DNA from: Roseovarius sp.
GTDB lineage: Bacteria > Pseudomonadota > Alphaproteobacteria > Rhodobacterales > Rhodobacteraceae
Reading direction: 5' to 3'
Assembly: GCA_024636515.1 (NCBI GenBank)
Contig: JAGXGX010000088.1
Span: forward strand, 1 to 40,161
Length of the DNA stretch: 40,161 nt
Under the pieces are notes generated by a model. The model was not told where the DNA came from, searched no databases, and was given only the letters and a program-made list of their open reading frames with translations. Positions 1-10,240 of the stretch are shown one piece after another (the stretch's first letter is position 1; each line of letters starts with the position of its first letter). The position numbers and the translations under genes are program-made.

Positions 1-138
1 CCGCTAGGGGCAGGCATCCCCTATCAGGTGTTCCTGATGATGCCCTATTTCTTGTCTATCCTCGCACTGGTCGTGATGTCGCGCCGGGCCGAAGTGCCCG
101 CCGCATTGATGGTGCCGTTCAACAAAGGGGAACGCTGA
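1..138 (+). CDS. ABC transporter permease (BMP/nucleoside-type), C-terminal fragment
   Basis: Open frame from window edge to TGA at 136-138: PLGAGIPYQVFLMMPYFLSILALVVMSRRAEVPAALMVPFNKGER*. Hydrophobic C-terminus typical of sugar/nucleoside ABC permeases; directly upstream of a cytosine-deaminase-like gene. Confidence 0.6.
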   Translation, partial: PLGAGIPYQVFLMMPYFLSILALVVMSRRAEVPAALMVPFNKGER

Positions 139-1413
139 ATGTTCGATATTATCGTCAAGGGCGGCACGCTGCCAGATGGCCGCATCACCGATATCGGCAT
201 TGAGGCTGGCCGGATCAAAGCCATCGGATCGCTGGACGCAGATGCCGGCGAAGTGATTGACGCGGCTGGCGATCTGGTCGCGCCGCCCTTTGTGGACCCG
301 CATTTTCATCTGGATGCCACCCAGTCCTACGGCACGCCGCGCATCAACGCATCTGGCACGCTGCTGGAAGGGATCGGCCTCTGGGGCGAGTTGAAGGAGG
401 TCATGACCGTGGGCGACATGGTGTCCCGCGCGCTGACATATTGCGACTGGGCCGCGTCCATGGGCTTGCTTGCAATCCGCAGCCACGTGGATACCTGCGA
501 CGACAGCCTCAAGGGCGTGGAGGCGATGCTGCACGTTAAGGACGAAGTAAAGGACTATATAGACCTACAGTTGGTCGCCTTTCCGCAGGACGGCCTCTAC
601 CGCGACCCGACCGCGCGCGCCAATACCATCCGTGCGCTGGATATGGGGATCGACGTGGTCGGCGGCATTCCCCATTTTGAGCGAACAATGGCGGATGGCG
701 CCGCATCCGTCCGCGATCTATGCGAAATGGCAGCCGCGCGCGGCCTGCGCGTCGACATGCATTGTGACGAATCGGACGATCCGATGAGCCGCCATATCGA
801 AACCCTAACATACGAAACGCAGCGCCTCGGCCTGCAAGGCCGCGTCAACGGCAGCCACCTCACATCCATGCACTCGATGGACAACTACTATGTGTCCAAG
901 CTGCTACCCCTGATCGCCGAGGCAGAGGTGTCAGCGGTGCCCAATCCCCTGATCAACATTATGATCCAAGGGCGGCAGGACACCTTCCCCAAACGGCGCG
1001 GCATGACCCGGGTCAAGGAAATGCAGGCCCACGGCATCACCGTCGGCTGGGGGCAGGACTGCGTACTGGACCCGTGGTACTCACTGGGAACCGCCGACAT
1101 GCTCGACGTCGCGTTCATGGGGATGCACGTCGCTCAGATGTCATCGCCCGAAGAAATGGCGCGCTGCTTTGACATGGTCACGCATCAGAACGCCGCGATC
1201 ATGGGCCTTGGCGATTACGGCCTGCATATCGGCGCTGCCGCGTCGCTCGTTATCCTCGATGCGGCCAACCCAATCGAGGCGTTGCGCCTGCGCGCCGCGC
1301 GCCTCTGCGTCATTGCGAAGGGCCGCGTCATATCGCGCGCCCCCCGCATGGACGCCGCCCTCGCGATCCCTGGACGCCCCGATACCGTCCGCCGTCGCCA
1401 CAAAGTTCAATAG
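139..1413 (+). CDS. codA: Cytosine deaminase-like amidohydrolase
   Basis: VDPHFHLDATQSYG metal-binding motif, AIRSHVDTCD, DMHCDESDDP, GSHLTSMHSM and GWGQDCVLDPWYSLG are CodA-like; starts directly after the upstream stop. Confidence 0.85.
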   Translation: MFDIIVKGGTLPDGRITDIGIEAGRIKAIGSLDADAGEVIDAAGDLVAPPFVDPHFHLDATQSYGTPRINASGTLLEGIGLWGELKEVMTVGDMVSRALTYCDWAASMGLLAIRSHVDTCDDSLKGVEAMLHVKDEVKDYIDLQLVAFPQDGLYRDPTARANTIRALDMGIDVVGGIPHFERTMADGAASVRDLCEMAAARGLRVDMHCDESDDPMSRHIETLTYETQRLGLQGRVNGSHLTSMHSMDNYYVSKLLPLIAEAEVSAVPNPLINIMIQGRQDTFPKRRGMTRVKEMQAHGITVGWGQDCVLDPWYSLGTADMLDVAFMGMHVAQMSSPEEMARCFDMVTHQNAAIMGLGDYGLHIGAAASLVILDAANPIEALRLRAARLCVIAKGRVISRAPRMDAALAIPGRPDTVRRRHKVQ

Positions 1414-1459
1414 CCCCTACTCTTCACCTTTCTTCTTGCTTAAAATATCCTGGGGTGTG

Positions 1460-1484
1460 CGCTGAATTCCCCCGGAATTCAGCG
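1460..1484. repeat. Perfect 11-bp inverted repeat (CGCTGAATTCC-CCC-GGAATTCAGCG)
   Basis: Read directly; followed by a small GGGGCAAAGCCCC hairpin; intergenic between codA-like and sdaA-like genes. Confidence 0.8.
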
Positions 1485-1615
1485 TGAGGGGCAAAGCCCC
1501 TAACTTGGGCACCCGCGTCACAACGACACCGCTCGATGTCGTATTCGGTATAGGCCGCGCCCCCACAACCTGCGACAAGGGCGCAGGCACGCATATCCCA
1601 AAAGGAGGCCACCTT

Positions 1616-2989
1616 ATGTTCCTATCCGTCTTCGACATGTTTAAGGTCGGCATCGGCCCGTCGTCGTCGCATACGATGGGCCCTATGGTGGCCGCCGCAC
1701 GGTTCCTCGATAAAATGCGCGCAGCCCCCTTTGCCTGCCACGGCGTCAGGGGATCGCTGCATGGCAGCCTCGCCTTTACCGGCATCGGCCATGCGACCGA
1801 CCGCGCTACGATCCTCGGCCTCGCGGGCTATATGCCGGACACCTACGATCACGCCGCGGCTGAGGAAACCATGGAGCAGATCCGCGAGACCCACACCCTG
1901 ACACCTTCAGGGCTGCCAACGCTCGCCTTCAACCCCAAGGAAGACCTGCTCTTTGATTTCGGCCCCAATCTGCCCGGCCACGCCAATGGCATGGTCCTGA
2001 TGGCGACCGACAGTCAGGGCGACACGATCCTGCAAGAGACGTATTATTCCATCGGCGGCGGCTTTGTCATGACCGAAGCCGAGCTGGCAGCTGGGCGTAA
2101 TACCGATGAGGGCGACCCTGTCCCCTACCCGTTCAAATCCGCCGCCGAGATGCTGCAAATGTGCGAAACCTCCGGCAAGTCTATCTCCCAGATGAAGAAG
2201 GCCAACGAGATCTCTCGCAGGGGCGAGACTGACATGACCGCAGGCGTCAAACGCATCTGGCAGGTAATGAATGACTGCATCGACCGCGGCATGGCGACCG
2301 ATGGCATCCTGCCCGGCGGGCTGAACGTCAAGCGGCGCGCCAAAAGCATCCGCGACGGCCTGATCGCCGAGCGCGGCACAAACCTGCAAGCGCCGCACAA
2401 GATCAACGATTGGATGAGTTGCTACGCCATGGCCGTTAATGAGGAGAACGCGGCTGGCGGCCAAGTGGTGACGGCGCCGACAAATGGCGCAGCAGGCGTC
2501 GTGCCGGCTGTCATCAGGTACTACCTCGACCACTATCCCGGCGCGTCCGAGGCGCATGTCGAAGACTTCCTGCTAACCGCCGCCGCTATTGGCGGCCTCG
2601 TCAAGTTCAACGCGTCCATTTCGGGCGCCGAGGCAGGCTGCCAGGCCGAGGTCGGTAGCGCCGCCGCGATGGGTGCTGCTGGCCTCTGTGCCGTGATGGG
2701 CGGCACCCCGATGCAAATCGAGAACGCCGCCGAAATTGCGCTGGAGCATCACCTGGGCATGACGTGCGATCCGGTCAAAGGCCTCGTGCAGGTGCCCTGC
2801 ATTGAGCGGAACGGTCTGGGCGCGATCAAGGCTGTGTCGGCCGCCTCTCTTGCGATGCGCGGTGACGGCACGCATCTGGTGCCGCTGGATGCCTGTATCG
2901 AGACGATGCGCCAGACCGGCGCCGACATGATGGACAAGTATAAGGAAACATCGCTGGGCGGCCTTGCCGTCAACGTGCCTAACTGTTGA
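1616..2989 (+). CDS. sdaA: L-serine ammonia-lyase (single-chain, iron-sulfur type)
   Basis: [25 protein letters not shown]-terminus, [53 protein letters not shown]. Internal ATG at 1616 with AAAGGAGG Shine-Dalgarno preferred over the ORF-track start at 1484. Confidence 0.95.
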   Translation: MFLSVFDMFKVGIGPSSSHTMGPMVAAARFLDKMRAAPFACHGVRGSLHGSLAFTGIGHATDRATILGLAGYMPDTYDHAAAEETMEQIRETHTLTPSGLPTLAFNPKEDLLFDFGPNLPGHANGMVLMATDSQGDTILQETYYSIGGGFVMTEAELAAGRNTDEGDPVPYPFKSAAEMLQMCETSGKSISQMKKANEISRRGETDMTAGVKRIWQVMNDCIDRGMATDGILPGGLNVKRRAKSIRDGLIAERGTNLQAPHKINDWMSCYAMAVNEENAAGGQVVTAPTNGAAGVVPAVIRYYLDHYPGASEAHVEDFLLTAAAIGGLVKFNASISGAEAGCQAEVGSAAAMGAAGLCAVMGGTPMQIENAAEIALEHHLGMTCDPVKGLVQVPCIERNGLGAIKAVSAASLAMRGDGTHLVPLDACIETMRQTGADMMDKYKETSLGGLAVNVPNC

Positions 2990-2999
2990 CGCGTAGATA

Positions 3000-3926
3000 A
3001 TGGAACCCGTTCTGGCCAATCCGGTGTCGCGCGTCTCCCTCGGCATTTTGATGATGGTGGCGTTCTCACTGATCGCGCCGGTTATGGACAGCTTTGCCAA
3101 ATTGATCGGCGATGCCCTCCCGGTGGCGCAGGTCGCGGCTATCCGTTTCTTTGCGCAGGCCGTCCTTCTTACCCCATTGGCTGCTGCAATGGGCTGGCTG
3201 CACTGGCCTACACGTCCAGAACTCGCCCTGCATCTGGTGCGCGCGGCGCTGCTGCTGGTCGCCACCACATGCTTTTTCTATGCGCTGCAGTTCATGCCCG
3301 TCGCAGATGCCATCGCCATCTTCTTTGTTGAGCCGTTCATCCTGACCCTTCTAGGCGGGCTGCTATTGGGCGAGGTCATCGGCCCGCGCCGTTACATCGC
3401 TTGCACGGTCGGTTTCGCGGGCGCGCTGCTAATTATACGGCCCAGCTTTCAGGAGGTGGGCGCGCCCGCGCTCTTGCCGCTTTGCACCGCGTTTCTCTTT
3501 GCCTTTTATATGATTTTGACGCGGCGCATGGCCACGCGGATGCACCCCATCACGCTGCAAGCCTATACCGGGCTCGCAGCACTCGCGCTGGCGTTGCCTC
3601 TGCTTATGGCGTCTAATGGTTCGGGCTTGGCGTTGCTGGACCCAGTCTGGCCTGCCAAGCGTGAGATCTGGCTGCTGGTCGGGCTGGGCCTGTGTGCCAC
3701 GATCAGCCATATCTGCATTAGCTTTGCGCTGAAATTCGCGCCTGCCTCGACGCTTGCGCCGGTGCAATATCTGGAAATCATCACCGCCACGGCGCTGGGT
3801 TTCTGGATCTTTGGCGATCTGCCGGATGCTGTAGCGTTCGTTGGCATCACGTTGATCGTGGCCTCCGGCCTCTTCGTCTTTCTGCGCGAGCGGCATCTGG
3901 AGCGGCGCCCGTTGCCGCAGCCCTAA
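3000..3926 (+). CDS. DMT superfamily (EamA) transporter
   Basis: About ten hydrophobic segments in two repeats; FFYALQFMPVADAIAIFFVEPFILTLLGGLLLGE and LAPVQYLEIITATALGFWIFGDLPD are EamA-like. Confidence 0.88.
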   Translation: MEPVLANPVSRVSLGILMMVAFSLIAPVMDSFAKLIGDALPVAQVAAIRFFAQAVLLTPLAAAMGWLHWPTRPELALHLVRAALLLVATTCFFYALQFMPVADAIAIFFVEPFILTLLGGLLLGEVIGPRRYIACTVGFAGALLIIRPSFQEVGAPALLPLCTAFLFAFYMILTRRMATRMHPITLQAYTGLAALALALPLLMASNGSGLALLDPVWPAKREIWLLVGLGLCATISHICISFALKFAPASTLAPVQYLEIITATALGFWIFGDLPDAVAFVGITLIVASGLFVFLRERHLERRPLPQP

Positions 3927-3935
3927 AGCCGAATC

Positions 3936-4604
3936 TCAGGGCCAGCGTGAGGTGTTGTTCAGCAGCATATCCGCGACGAGCCCCGAATGCTCCACCGGCA
4001 AAATAACCAGCAGCTTGGGCGCCGTCACAGTTAGATGCACAGGACCAGTGGCAAAGTTCGACGTACCGATCCGCCCGTCTGGTGTCAGCGTCAGGCCATC
4101 AATCGGCCAGTTAAGCCCGTCCGAGCGTCCCTCGACAGCGCCCATGGGAAAAAGCGACACGCGGCAGCCCTGCGGTAAATCCAGCGCCATTGTGGGCGGC
4201 GCTAGAAATACCGCGTCATCCGCGCCGATTAGCACGCAGCGACGTGCGGGCCAGCGCACCAGCACGTTGCAGACTGCCAGCTGATGATCCACACGCGCGC
4301 CGCTGAAACCCGCACCGACGATCAGGGCTGCGTCGATCCGGCTGATGCATTTTTCAAAATCGGTGCTATCTTGTTCCATGACGGGGTGCAGCGTAGCTTT
4401 GGGCAGTGCCGCGCGAACTTCGTCCGAAATCGAATCAAAATCGCCGATGACCGCCTCCGGCACCACACCATGCGCCAGCGCCGTCGCAGCCCCGCCATCA
4501 GCGGCGATAGTCCTCTCCCCCAGCGATAGGGCCATGCGCAACACACCCGAAGGTACATCGGCCCCGCCAATCAGCGCTATTGGGCCGGATTTATGAACAA
4601 TCAT
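3936..4604 (-). CDS. Thiamine diphosphokinase
   Basis: IAADGGAATALAHGVVPEAVIGDFDSIS, QDSTDFEKCISRI, GARVDHQLAVCNVL motifs of thiamine pyrophosphokinases. Confidence 0.9.
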   Translation of the reverse strand: MIVHKSGPIALIGGADVPSGVLRMALSLGERTIAADGGAATALAHGVVPEAVIGDFDSISDEVRAALPKATLHPVMEQDSTDFEKCISRIDAALIVGAGFSGARVDHQLAVCNVLVRWPARRCVLIGADDAVFLAPPTMALDLPQGCRVSLFPMGAVEGRSDGLNWPIDGLTLTPDGRIGTSNFATGPVHLTVTAPKLLVILPVEHSGLVADMLLNNTSRWP

Positions 4605-4752
4605 ACTAAAACCTCTAGGACTTACCTAAATTTCAGAAACAAACCACAATCTTGCCACGAAATGATACTTTGATGATCGCAGATTCGGGCCTCTTTGGGC
4701 TTCCCTGCCATGGTAAAGATTGGCTTAGAGATTAGGAAAAGGCGAGTTTATT

Positions 4753-7125
4753 ATGGTCAGCAACAGCAAGATCCTCACGGTCTCCTACGGTACGTTCTCG
4801 TGCACGTTGGAAGGCTTTGACGATTCGTTCGACACCATGAAGGCGATCGCCGAGTATTTTCGCGACCTCGCCGCCGACGATCGCTACTTTGGCGCCGAAC
4901 CTGCCGCACCCGATGCAGAGATGCTGGCGCGCATCGCTGAACGCGAAATTTCCCGCCGGGTCGAGGCACATGATACCAATGGCAAGATCCACCTTCGTGC
5001 AGGCACAGCCGCCCTGTCCGCCGCCGATCGTTCAGCCGACAAAACTGCCGAGTTCGTTGCGCCCACGCCGCCCGACGCAGAAGAGCAAACAGCAGCAGAG
5101 CCGGTGGAGCAAACTGCCCCGACGCTAGCGCCTGCCCTGCGCGCGGCCCACTCCGCCAGCGAGAGCATGGCCGACAAGTTGCGCCGCATCCGCGCAGTCG
5201 CTGCGCCTAGCGTCTCTACCTTTCCCGGGAGCGGGTTTGACGAGGACGACAATGCAGAGGACTTCCTAACAAGGGCCGATAGTCAGAGCCAGGAAATTCA
5301 ACGTCCGGAACCTCAGACCGCTCCGGAAACTCAGGCTACTCCAGAAGCTCAGGCTGATCCGGTCGAATCTACCGATGTAGCGGCTGAGGACGCCCCGTCT
5401 GAAACGACGCTCGACAGCGGCGCGACTGCCGCAGTGCCTGATCTGGAAACGGAATTTGCGAAGAATATCACGGTCGATCCAGTGCTGGACACCGCAGAGC
5501 CAGCAAGCGAAGTGGTAGTGGAGACTGCGCAGGAAACTGAGACAGACGATACTGAAGCCTCTGACGAGAGCGACGACGATCTGCCGGAACCGGAGGCCGA
5601 TGCAGAGGGAGATGACGACATTCTTACTCGGCTGAGCGCCGATGCGCACGCCGCGCCCGACGCAGCACCAGATACCGCAGAAGAAGCCGACGTCGCGACC
5701 GCGGCCGAGCAGCCAGACGACCTGGACGCATTCCTGCGCGACGCAAGCGTCGACGCTGAAGCCATGGATGACACGGACGATTATGACGACGAAGCAGATG
5801 ACGCGTATGGCGCAGGCGACGACACGCTGTCTCAGCTTCTGGCAGACACAATGGATGGCGGTGCTAAGGCTGCTGATGCGTCCGTTGATGATGATCCAGC
5901 CGTTATCGAGCGTGTAGAGACTGAGCAGCTTGAAAGTGAACTGGCCGAAAGCACACCGGATGATGGCACCTTGGCAGATGAAGGTCTGGCCGATGACGCG
6001 CCGGAGGCCGAAGCTGAGCCAGACGATCACGAAGCCGCCGCGCCCCATGCTGCGCGCGTAATCAAGATGAAGCGCTCGGATCTGGACGCGGCTCTCGCCA
6101 GCGGAAACTTGCAAGAAGAGATGGAGGCCACGGCCGTCCCTGACGATCTGAGCGACGAGGCGGAGGCGGATCTTCAGCGTGAGCTGGCCGAGGTCGAGGC
6201 AGAGCTACACCAGTCCCGCGCGCCCGAAACAATCATCGCGGATGTCGCGATGCAAAACGCGCCCACTGACACTGAGGATGAGGATGAGGATGAAGCCGAC
6301 ATCGCCTCATTGGCGCAGGATGCGGAACCTGACGAGGCCAACGATGCCGAGGACATTGTTGAGGCCGATCACGAGAGTGACTCGCGCCGCGCCAAGAATT
6401 TAGGCGCTCCGGCGTCCGACGCGCAGACGGCGCGCATCTTTGACGAGGCCAATTCCCAGCTGCAAGAGCCGGAATCAAATCAGCGGCGCAATGCGATCCA
6501 GCATCTGCGCGCCGCCGTCGCCGCGACCAAGGCAGAGCGCAGCGCAGGCGGCGCTATGCAGATCGACGTTGATGACCAACCCTATCGCAATGACCTGCAA
6601 AGCGCAGTTCGCCCCCGCCGGCCACAGCCAGTCGCCACGTCGATGACACCGCGCCCCAGTGCAAATCCCGCGCCGCGCCCCGCACCGCTAAAGCTGGTTG
6701 CTGAGCAGCGCATTGATGCGCCCGGCGCTACGGCAGTTCAGCCCGTGCGCCCGCGCCGCATCACCCGCGCCGATCTGGCCCCAGCAAAACCCGAGCAGTC
6801 GGCGCAGTTGGACGGTGACAACGCGGCGGAGGGATCAGGCGCGCAGGGCATCGCAGGCTTTGCGGACTTTGCCGAGCAAATGGGCGCCAGCAGCCTGACC
6901 GAAATGCTTGAGGCCGCCGCCGCCTACATGGCCGATGTCGAAGGCATGTCGCAATTTTCGCGTCCTATGCTGATGCAAAAGCTGCGCGAGGCGCAGGAGG
7001 AGGAGTTCACCCGCGAGGATGGTCTTCGGTCCTTCGGCCAATTGCTACGCGAGGGTAAGCTGCAAAAGCTGAAAGGCGGGCGATTTGCCGTCACTTCGGT
7101 TACTGAATTTCGCCAGTCGGCCTAA
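4753..7125 (+). CDS. Large acidic, low-complexity protein with conserved-looking N- and C-terminal segments
   Basis: 790-aa ORF; Asp/Glu/Ala-rich middle (roughly residues 90-600); folded-looking N-terminus (MVSNSKILTVSYGTFSCTLEGFDDSFDTMKAIAEYFRDLAADDRYFGAEP) and C-terminus (GIAGFADFAEQMGASSLTEMLEAAAAYMADVEG...LQKLKGGRFAVTSVTEF). Confidence 0.85.
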   Translation: MVSNSKILTVSYGTFSCTLEGFDDSFDTMKAIAEYFRDLAADDRYFGAEPAAPDAEMLARIAEREISRRVEAHDTNGKIHLRAGTAALSAADRSADKTAEFVAPTPPDAEEQTAAEPVEQTAPTLAPALRAAHSASESMADKLRRIRAVAAPSVSTFPGSGFDEDDNAEDFLTRADSQSQEIQRPEPQTAPETQATPEAQADPVESTDVAAEDAPSETTLDSGATAAVPDLETEFAKNITVDPVLDTAEPASEVVVETAQETETDDTEASDESDDDLPEPEADAEGDDDILTRLSADAHAAPDAAPDTAEEADVATAAEQPDDLDAFLRDASVDAEAMDDTDDYDDEADDAYGAGDDTLSQLLADTMDGGAKAADASVDDDPAVIERVETEQLESELAESTPDDGTLADEGLADDAPEAEAEPDDHEAAAPHAARVIKMKRSDLDAALASGNLQEEMEATAVPDDLSDEAEADLQRELAEVEAELHQSRAPETIIADVAMQNAPTDTEDEDEDEADIASLAQDAEPDEANDAEDIVEADHESDSRRAKNLGAPASDAQTARIFDEANSQLQEPESNQRRNAIQHLRAAVAATKAERSAGGAMQIDVDDQPYRNDLQSAVRPRRPQPVATSMTPRPSANPAPRPAPLKLVAEQRIDAPGATAVQPVRPRRITRADLAPAKPEQSAQLDGDNAAEGSGAQGIAGFADFAEQMGASSLTEMLEAAAAYMADVEGMSQFSRPMLMQKLREAQEEEFTREDGLRSFGQLLREGKLQKLKGGRFAVTSVTEFRQSA

Positions 7126-7148
7126 GACGCACTGCAATCGACAATGAA

Positions 7149-7180
7149 AAACGCTGCCGAATTAATCTTCGGCAGCGTTT
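7149..7180. terminator. Bidirectional intrinsic terminator-like hairpin
   Basis: Perfect 13-bp stem AAACGCTGCCGAA-TTAATC-TTCGGCAGCGTTT between two convergent genes; A-tract/T-tract flanks. Confidence 0.85.
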
Positions 7181-7236
7181 CGCGTTAGGATCTCAAAATA
7201 GGACGCGCATCTCGGCGGGCCATATGTTGATATCGC

Positions 7237-7722
7237 TTACATCGACGGCATCAGAACGCTGTCGATTACGTGGATGACGCCATTGGACGCCTCAACGTCG
7301 GCTGTGGTGACTGCCGCATCATTCACCATGACGCCGCCTTCGGTCTTGATGGTGATATCGCTGCCCTCAACCGTCGCTGCCGTCATGCCATCGCTCAGGT
7401 CGGTCGACATGACTTTGCCGGGCACGACGTGATAGGTCAGGATCGCGGTCAGCTTGTCTTTGTTCTCGGGCTTCAGCAAATCTTCGACGGTGCCTTCGGG
7501 CAGTGCGGCGAACGCCTCATCGGTGGGTGCGAACACGGTGAACGGGCCTTCACCCTTCAGCGTTTCGACCAAGCCTGCAGCGCCAAGTGCGACGGCCAGA
7601 GTGGTGAAGGAGCCTGCTTCGACAGCTGTGTCAACGATGTCCATGCTGGAATGGTTGTCGGCAAACGCGGGAAACGCCAATGCAGTCGATGCGGCCAGTG
7701 CCATGAATGTTCTACGGATCAT
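7237..7722 (-). CDS. Fasciclin (FAS1) domain secreted protein
   Basis: Signal peptide [65 protein letters not shown] and [15 protein letters not shown]1 motifs. Confidence 0.95.
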   Translation of the reverse strand: MIRRTFMALAASTALAFPAFADNHSSMDIVDTAVEAGSFTTLAVALGAAGLVETLKGEGPFTVFAPTDEAFAALPEGTVEDLLKPENKDKLTAILTYHVVPGKVMSTDLSDGMTAATVEGSDITIKTEGGVMVNDAAVTTADVEASNGVIHVIDSVLMPSM

Positions 7723-7956
7723 TACGAAATTCTCCTGTCAAAGTGTCGTCGTTATCGACGATGAGAGAAATACGCGCGACGCGGCTCGTGGAACATTTAT
7801 GGAACGATGGAACGCTGAAAACCGGCACTTCTCTAGGCGCTGCGGGCACGCCTTCCGACGGAAATATCCTTAATTTGTCATATTTCGGCCTCACCGGATG
7901 CGCGATCCTGAGTTAATCTGACGCACGGCTCTAAGGATGCACAGGAGGACAGCGCG

Positions 7957-8148
7957 ATGTATCCCAATAGCGAAGTTGCCATAAGTAACTATAATGGCGC
8001 GCGTCACGCGCGCCTGTTTGAGCTTCTCCGCCAGCAGCAGCGCGCCCAGTGCGTCGCCCAAAGGATAAAAGGCGGCACACCGACGGCCAAGGAGGCGCTG
8101 GCCCAAGTTGCGCGCCGTGCCGCTGCCTCTTGGCAAAAGCTGTGCTGA
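7957..8148 (+). CDS. Small hypothetical protein (63 aa)
   Basis: Start preceded by AGGAGG (cacAGGAGGacagcgcgATG); stop just before the convergent rlmE stop. No recognised family. Confidence 0.5.
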   Translation: MYPNSEVAISNYNGARHARLFELLRQQQRAQCVAQRIKGGTPTAKEALAQVARRAAASWQKLC

Positions 8149-8151
8149 CCT

Positions 8152-8868
8152 TCAGCCACGAAAACCTGTGGCGACCACGAACTTTTCCGAACTGTCCGAG
8201 CGTGATGCTGGCGGTTTGACGTTCGACACCTTCGTAAACCGTTGCTTGAGCAGCTTTTGCAGCTCGCCCTCTGCGCCGCCGGCCAGCACCTTTGACACGA
8301 ACGTGCCGCCAACCTCCAGAACGTCAAAGGCGAAATAGGCCGCGGCCTCACACAGCGATATGATGCGCAGGTGGTCCGTCTGTTTATGACCCGAACTGGA
8401 GGCGGCCATGTCCGACATCACCACATCGGCGGGGCCGCCCAGCCATTCCTTGACCTGCTCATCCGCGCCTTCGGCCATGAAATCCAGCTGATGCAACGTC
8501 GCGCCACTGATCGGCTCCATCTCTTGCAAGTCGATGCCCAGTATGGTGCCAATCGCCTTACCGCTCTTTTCGCCAAGCGCGTTGATACGTGGCACCGCCA
8601 CCTGCACCCAGCCGCCCGGTGCACAGCCCAGATCGACAATGCGCGCGCCCGGCACCAGAAAGCGGAATTTGTCATCCACCTCCATGATCTTGTACGCCGC
8701 GCGGCCACGATATCCCTCGGCCTGTGCGCGTTTGACGTACGGGTCATTAAGCTGCCGTTGTAGCCACCGCGTCGACGACGCTTTGCGGCCTCGCGCGCTT
8801 TTGACTCTGATGGTCAGGTCGCGTTGACCGCGCCCTGATGTGTTCTTGCCATCTGGTCCTTTGTTCAT
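8152..8868 (-). CDS. rlmE: 23S rRNA (uridine-2'-O)-methyltransferase RlmE (FtsJ family)
   Basis: [83 protein letters not shown]. Confidence 0.95.
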   Translation of the reverse strand: MNKGPDGKNTSGRGQRDLTIRVKSARGRKASSTRWLQRQLNDPYVKRAQAEGYRGRAAYKIMEVDDKFRFLVPGARIVDLGCAPGGWVQVAVPRINALGEKSGKAIGTILGIDLQEMEPISGATLHQLDFMAEGADEQVKEWLGGPADVVMSDMAASSSGHKQTDHLRIISLCEAAAYFAFDVLEVGGTFVSKVLAGGAEGELQKLLKQRFTKVSNVKPPASRSDSSEKFVVATGFRG

Positions 8869-9983
8869 GCGTCCTCCTCGACACTCAGCACGCCGTCTGC
8901 CGACATCTGAGCGTATAACATCCCCTCGCGAAGCCCGCGATCAGCGACCGATAGACGGTCTGTTGGCCAACAGCGCAAGAGCGCTTGCAATATCGCCGCG
9001 CCCGACATGATCAGCGCGTGCCGATCCAGCCCGATGCGCGGGTCAGTGCGTCGGCCCTCGGGGCCAAGCGCGAGATAGCTGCGAATGACCGTGTCAATTT
9101 CATCTGACGTCATACGCAGTCCATCGACCCGGTTGCGATCATAACGCTTGAGGTTCAGGTGACTGGCCGCGACGGTCGTGACCGTGCCTGACGTGCCGAT
9201 AATCTGAAACCCCTTGCGCGACTGCTCGCTCTTGTAGGGCGCAAATTCGACCAGATTTTCCTCGAAAAACCAGCTCATAAGTGCGAACCGTGCGGCATCG
9301 TCGTCGACGTCGCGAAACTGGTCACGCAGCGTCGCGACGCCTAGAGGCACGCTGATCCAGTCGACAACGCGCGCGCGCGACCCGCCTTCCCCTCCGCCGA
9401 TATCAAATCCGCCGTGCAGGCGCATGATGGCGCGGCGGCGGTCATGGGGCGGAACGTCCGTGAGATCGATCCAAACCAGCTCGGTCGAGCCGCCGCCAAT
9501 GTCGACGACCAGCAGCTGATCCGTCTCTGGCGCTACTAGCGGCGCGCAGCTGACAACGGCAAGCTGGGCCTCTTCCAATGGCGTAATAACGTCCAGTGTC
9601 AGGCCCGTCTCGCGCCGTACGCGCGCCATAAAGGACGCGCCGTTGCCCGCACGGCGGCATGCCTCGGTTGCAATAAGGCGCATTGACGTGACTTTGTGAC
9701 GTTTGAGCTTTTGTTGGCATACGCGCAACGCCTGTATCGTGCGCCCGATCGAGGCGCGCGACAGTTGGCCGGTCTTTTCCAGACCAGCGCCTAGCTGCAC
9801 CGACTTGCTAAAGCTGTCGATCACACGGAATTGGCTGCCTCGCGGCTCCGCGATCAGCATCCGACAGCTATTCGTACCCAGATCAAGCGCCGCATAAAGC
9901 GGCGGTCTGCTGAGCGGTTTCGGCGCGGGGCTCTCAACCAATATAGGGATTGCGCCCGCACCTTCGGGACGCTTCGGCGTCAT
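8865..9983 (-). CDS. Ppx/GppA-family phosphatase
   Basis: [64 protein letters not shown]. Internal start MTPKRPEG at 9983 favoured over ORF-track start 10088; ATGA overlap with rlmE. Confidence 0.92.
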   Translation of the reverse strand: MTPKRPEGAGAIPILVESPAPKPLSRPPLYAALDLGTNSCRMLIAEPRGSQFRVIDSFSKSVQLGAGLEKTGQLSRASIGRTIQALRVCQQKLKRHKVTSMRLIATEACRRAGNGASFMARVRRETGLTLDVITPLEEAQLAVVSCAPLVAPETDQLLVVDIGGGSTELVWIDLTDVPPHDRRRAIMRLHGGFDIGGGEGGSRARVVDWISVPLGVATLRDQFRDVDDDAARFALMSWFFEENLVEFAPYKSEQSRKGFQIIGTSGTVTTVAASHLNLKRYDRNRVDGLRMTSDEIDTVIRSYLALGPEGRRTDPRIGLDRHALIMSGAAILQALLRCWPTDRLSVADRGLREGMLYAQMSADGVLSVEEDA

Positions 9984-10240
9984 AGGGAACGCCTTCCATT
10001 TCGAGTTGCCCTCAAGGTATGGGCTATGGCGCCCCGGCGCAAGCCCGCTCGCGCGTGGGCGGGCATGCCGGGCCGCCTCATAAAGCACATGAATATTATG
10101 GGGCGCGCCGACGCTTGGCGATATGTGCAGACATGGGTTACCAAGGGCACGTCGCGCAGGGCGCGCGTTGGGTCGAAAACAGGCGCCGCGCGCTGCCGGG
10201 CGTGCATTAGAAGCAGAGACGAGCAGCCAGAGGAATCATC

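Noticed and set aside
1907-2557. 216-aa minus-strand ORF inside serine dehydratase
   Set aside because: Opposite strand of a confidently assigned gene; no domain motifs, typical high-GC shadow ORF.
2573-3268. 231-aa minus-strand ORF spanning sdaA and the EamA gene
   Set aside because: Overlaps two well-supported plus-strand genes and lacks recognisable motifs.
5266-6114. 282-aa minus-strand ORF opposite the acidic protein
   Set aside because: Antisense shadow of GAC/GAG/GCC-rich codons; hydrophobic Val/Ile/Arg composition with no motifs. The plus-strand gene is longer and has a plausible start and folded ends.
7785-7825. Three closely spaced GGAAC copies (possible ECF-sigma -35 elements)
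   Set aside because: Spacing and lack of matching -10 elements or a correctly placed downstream gene make a promoter call unsupported.
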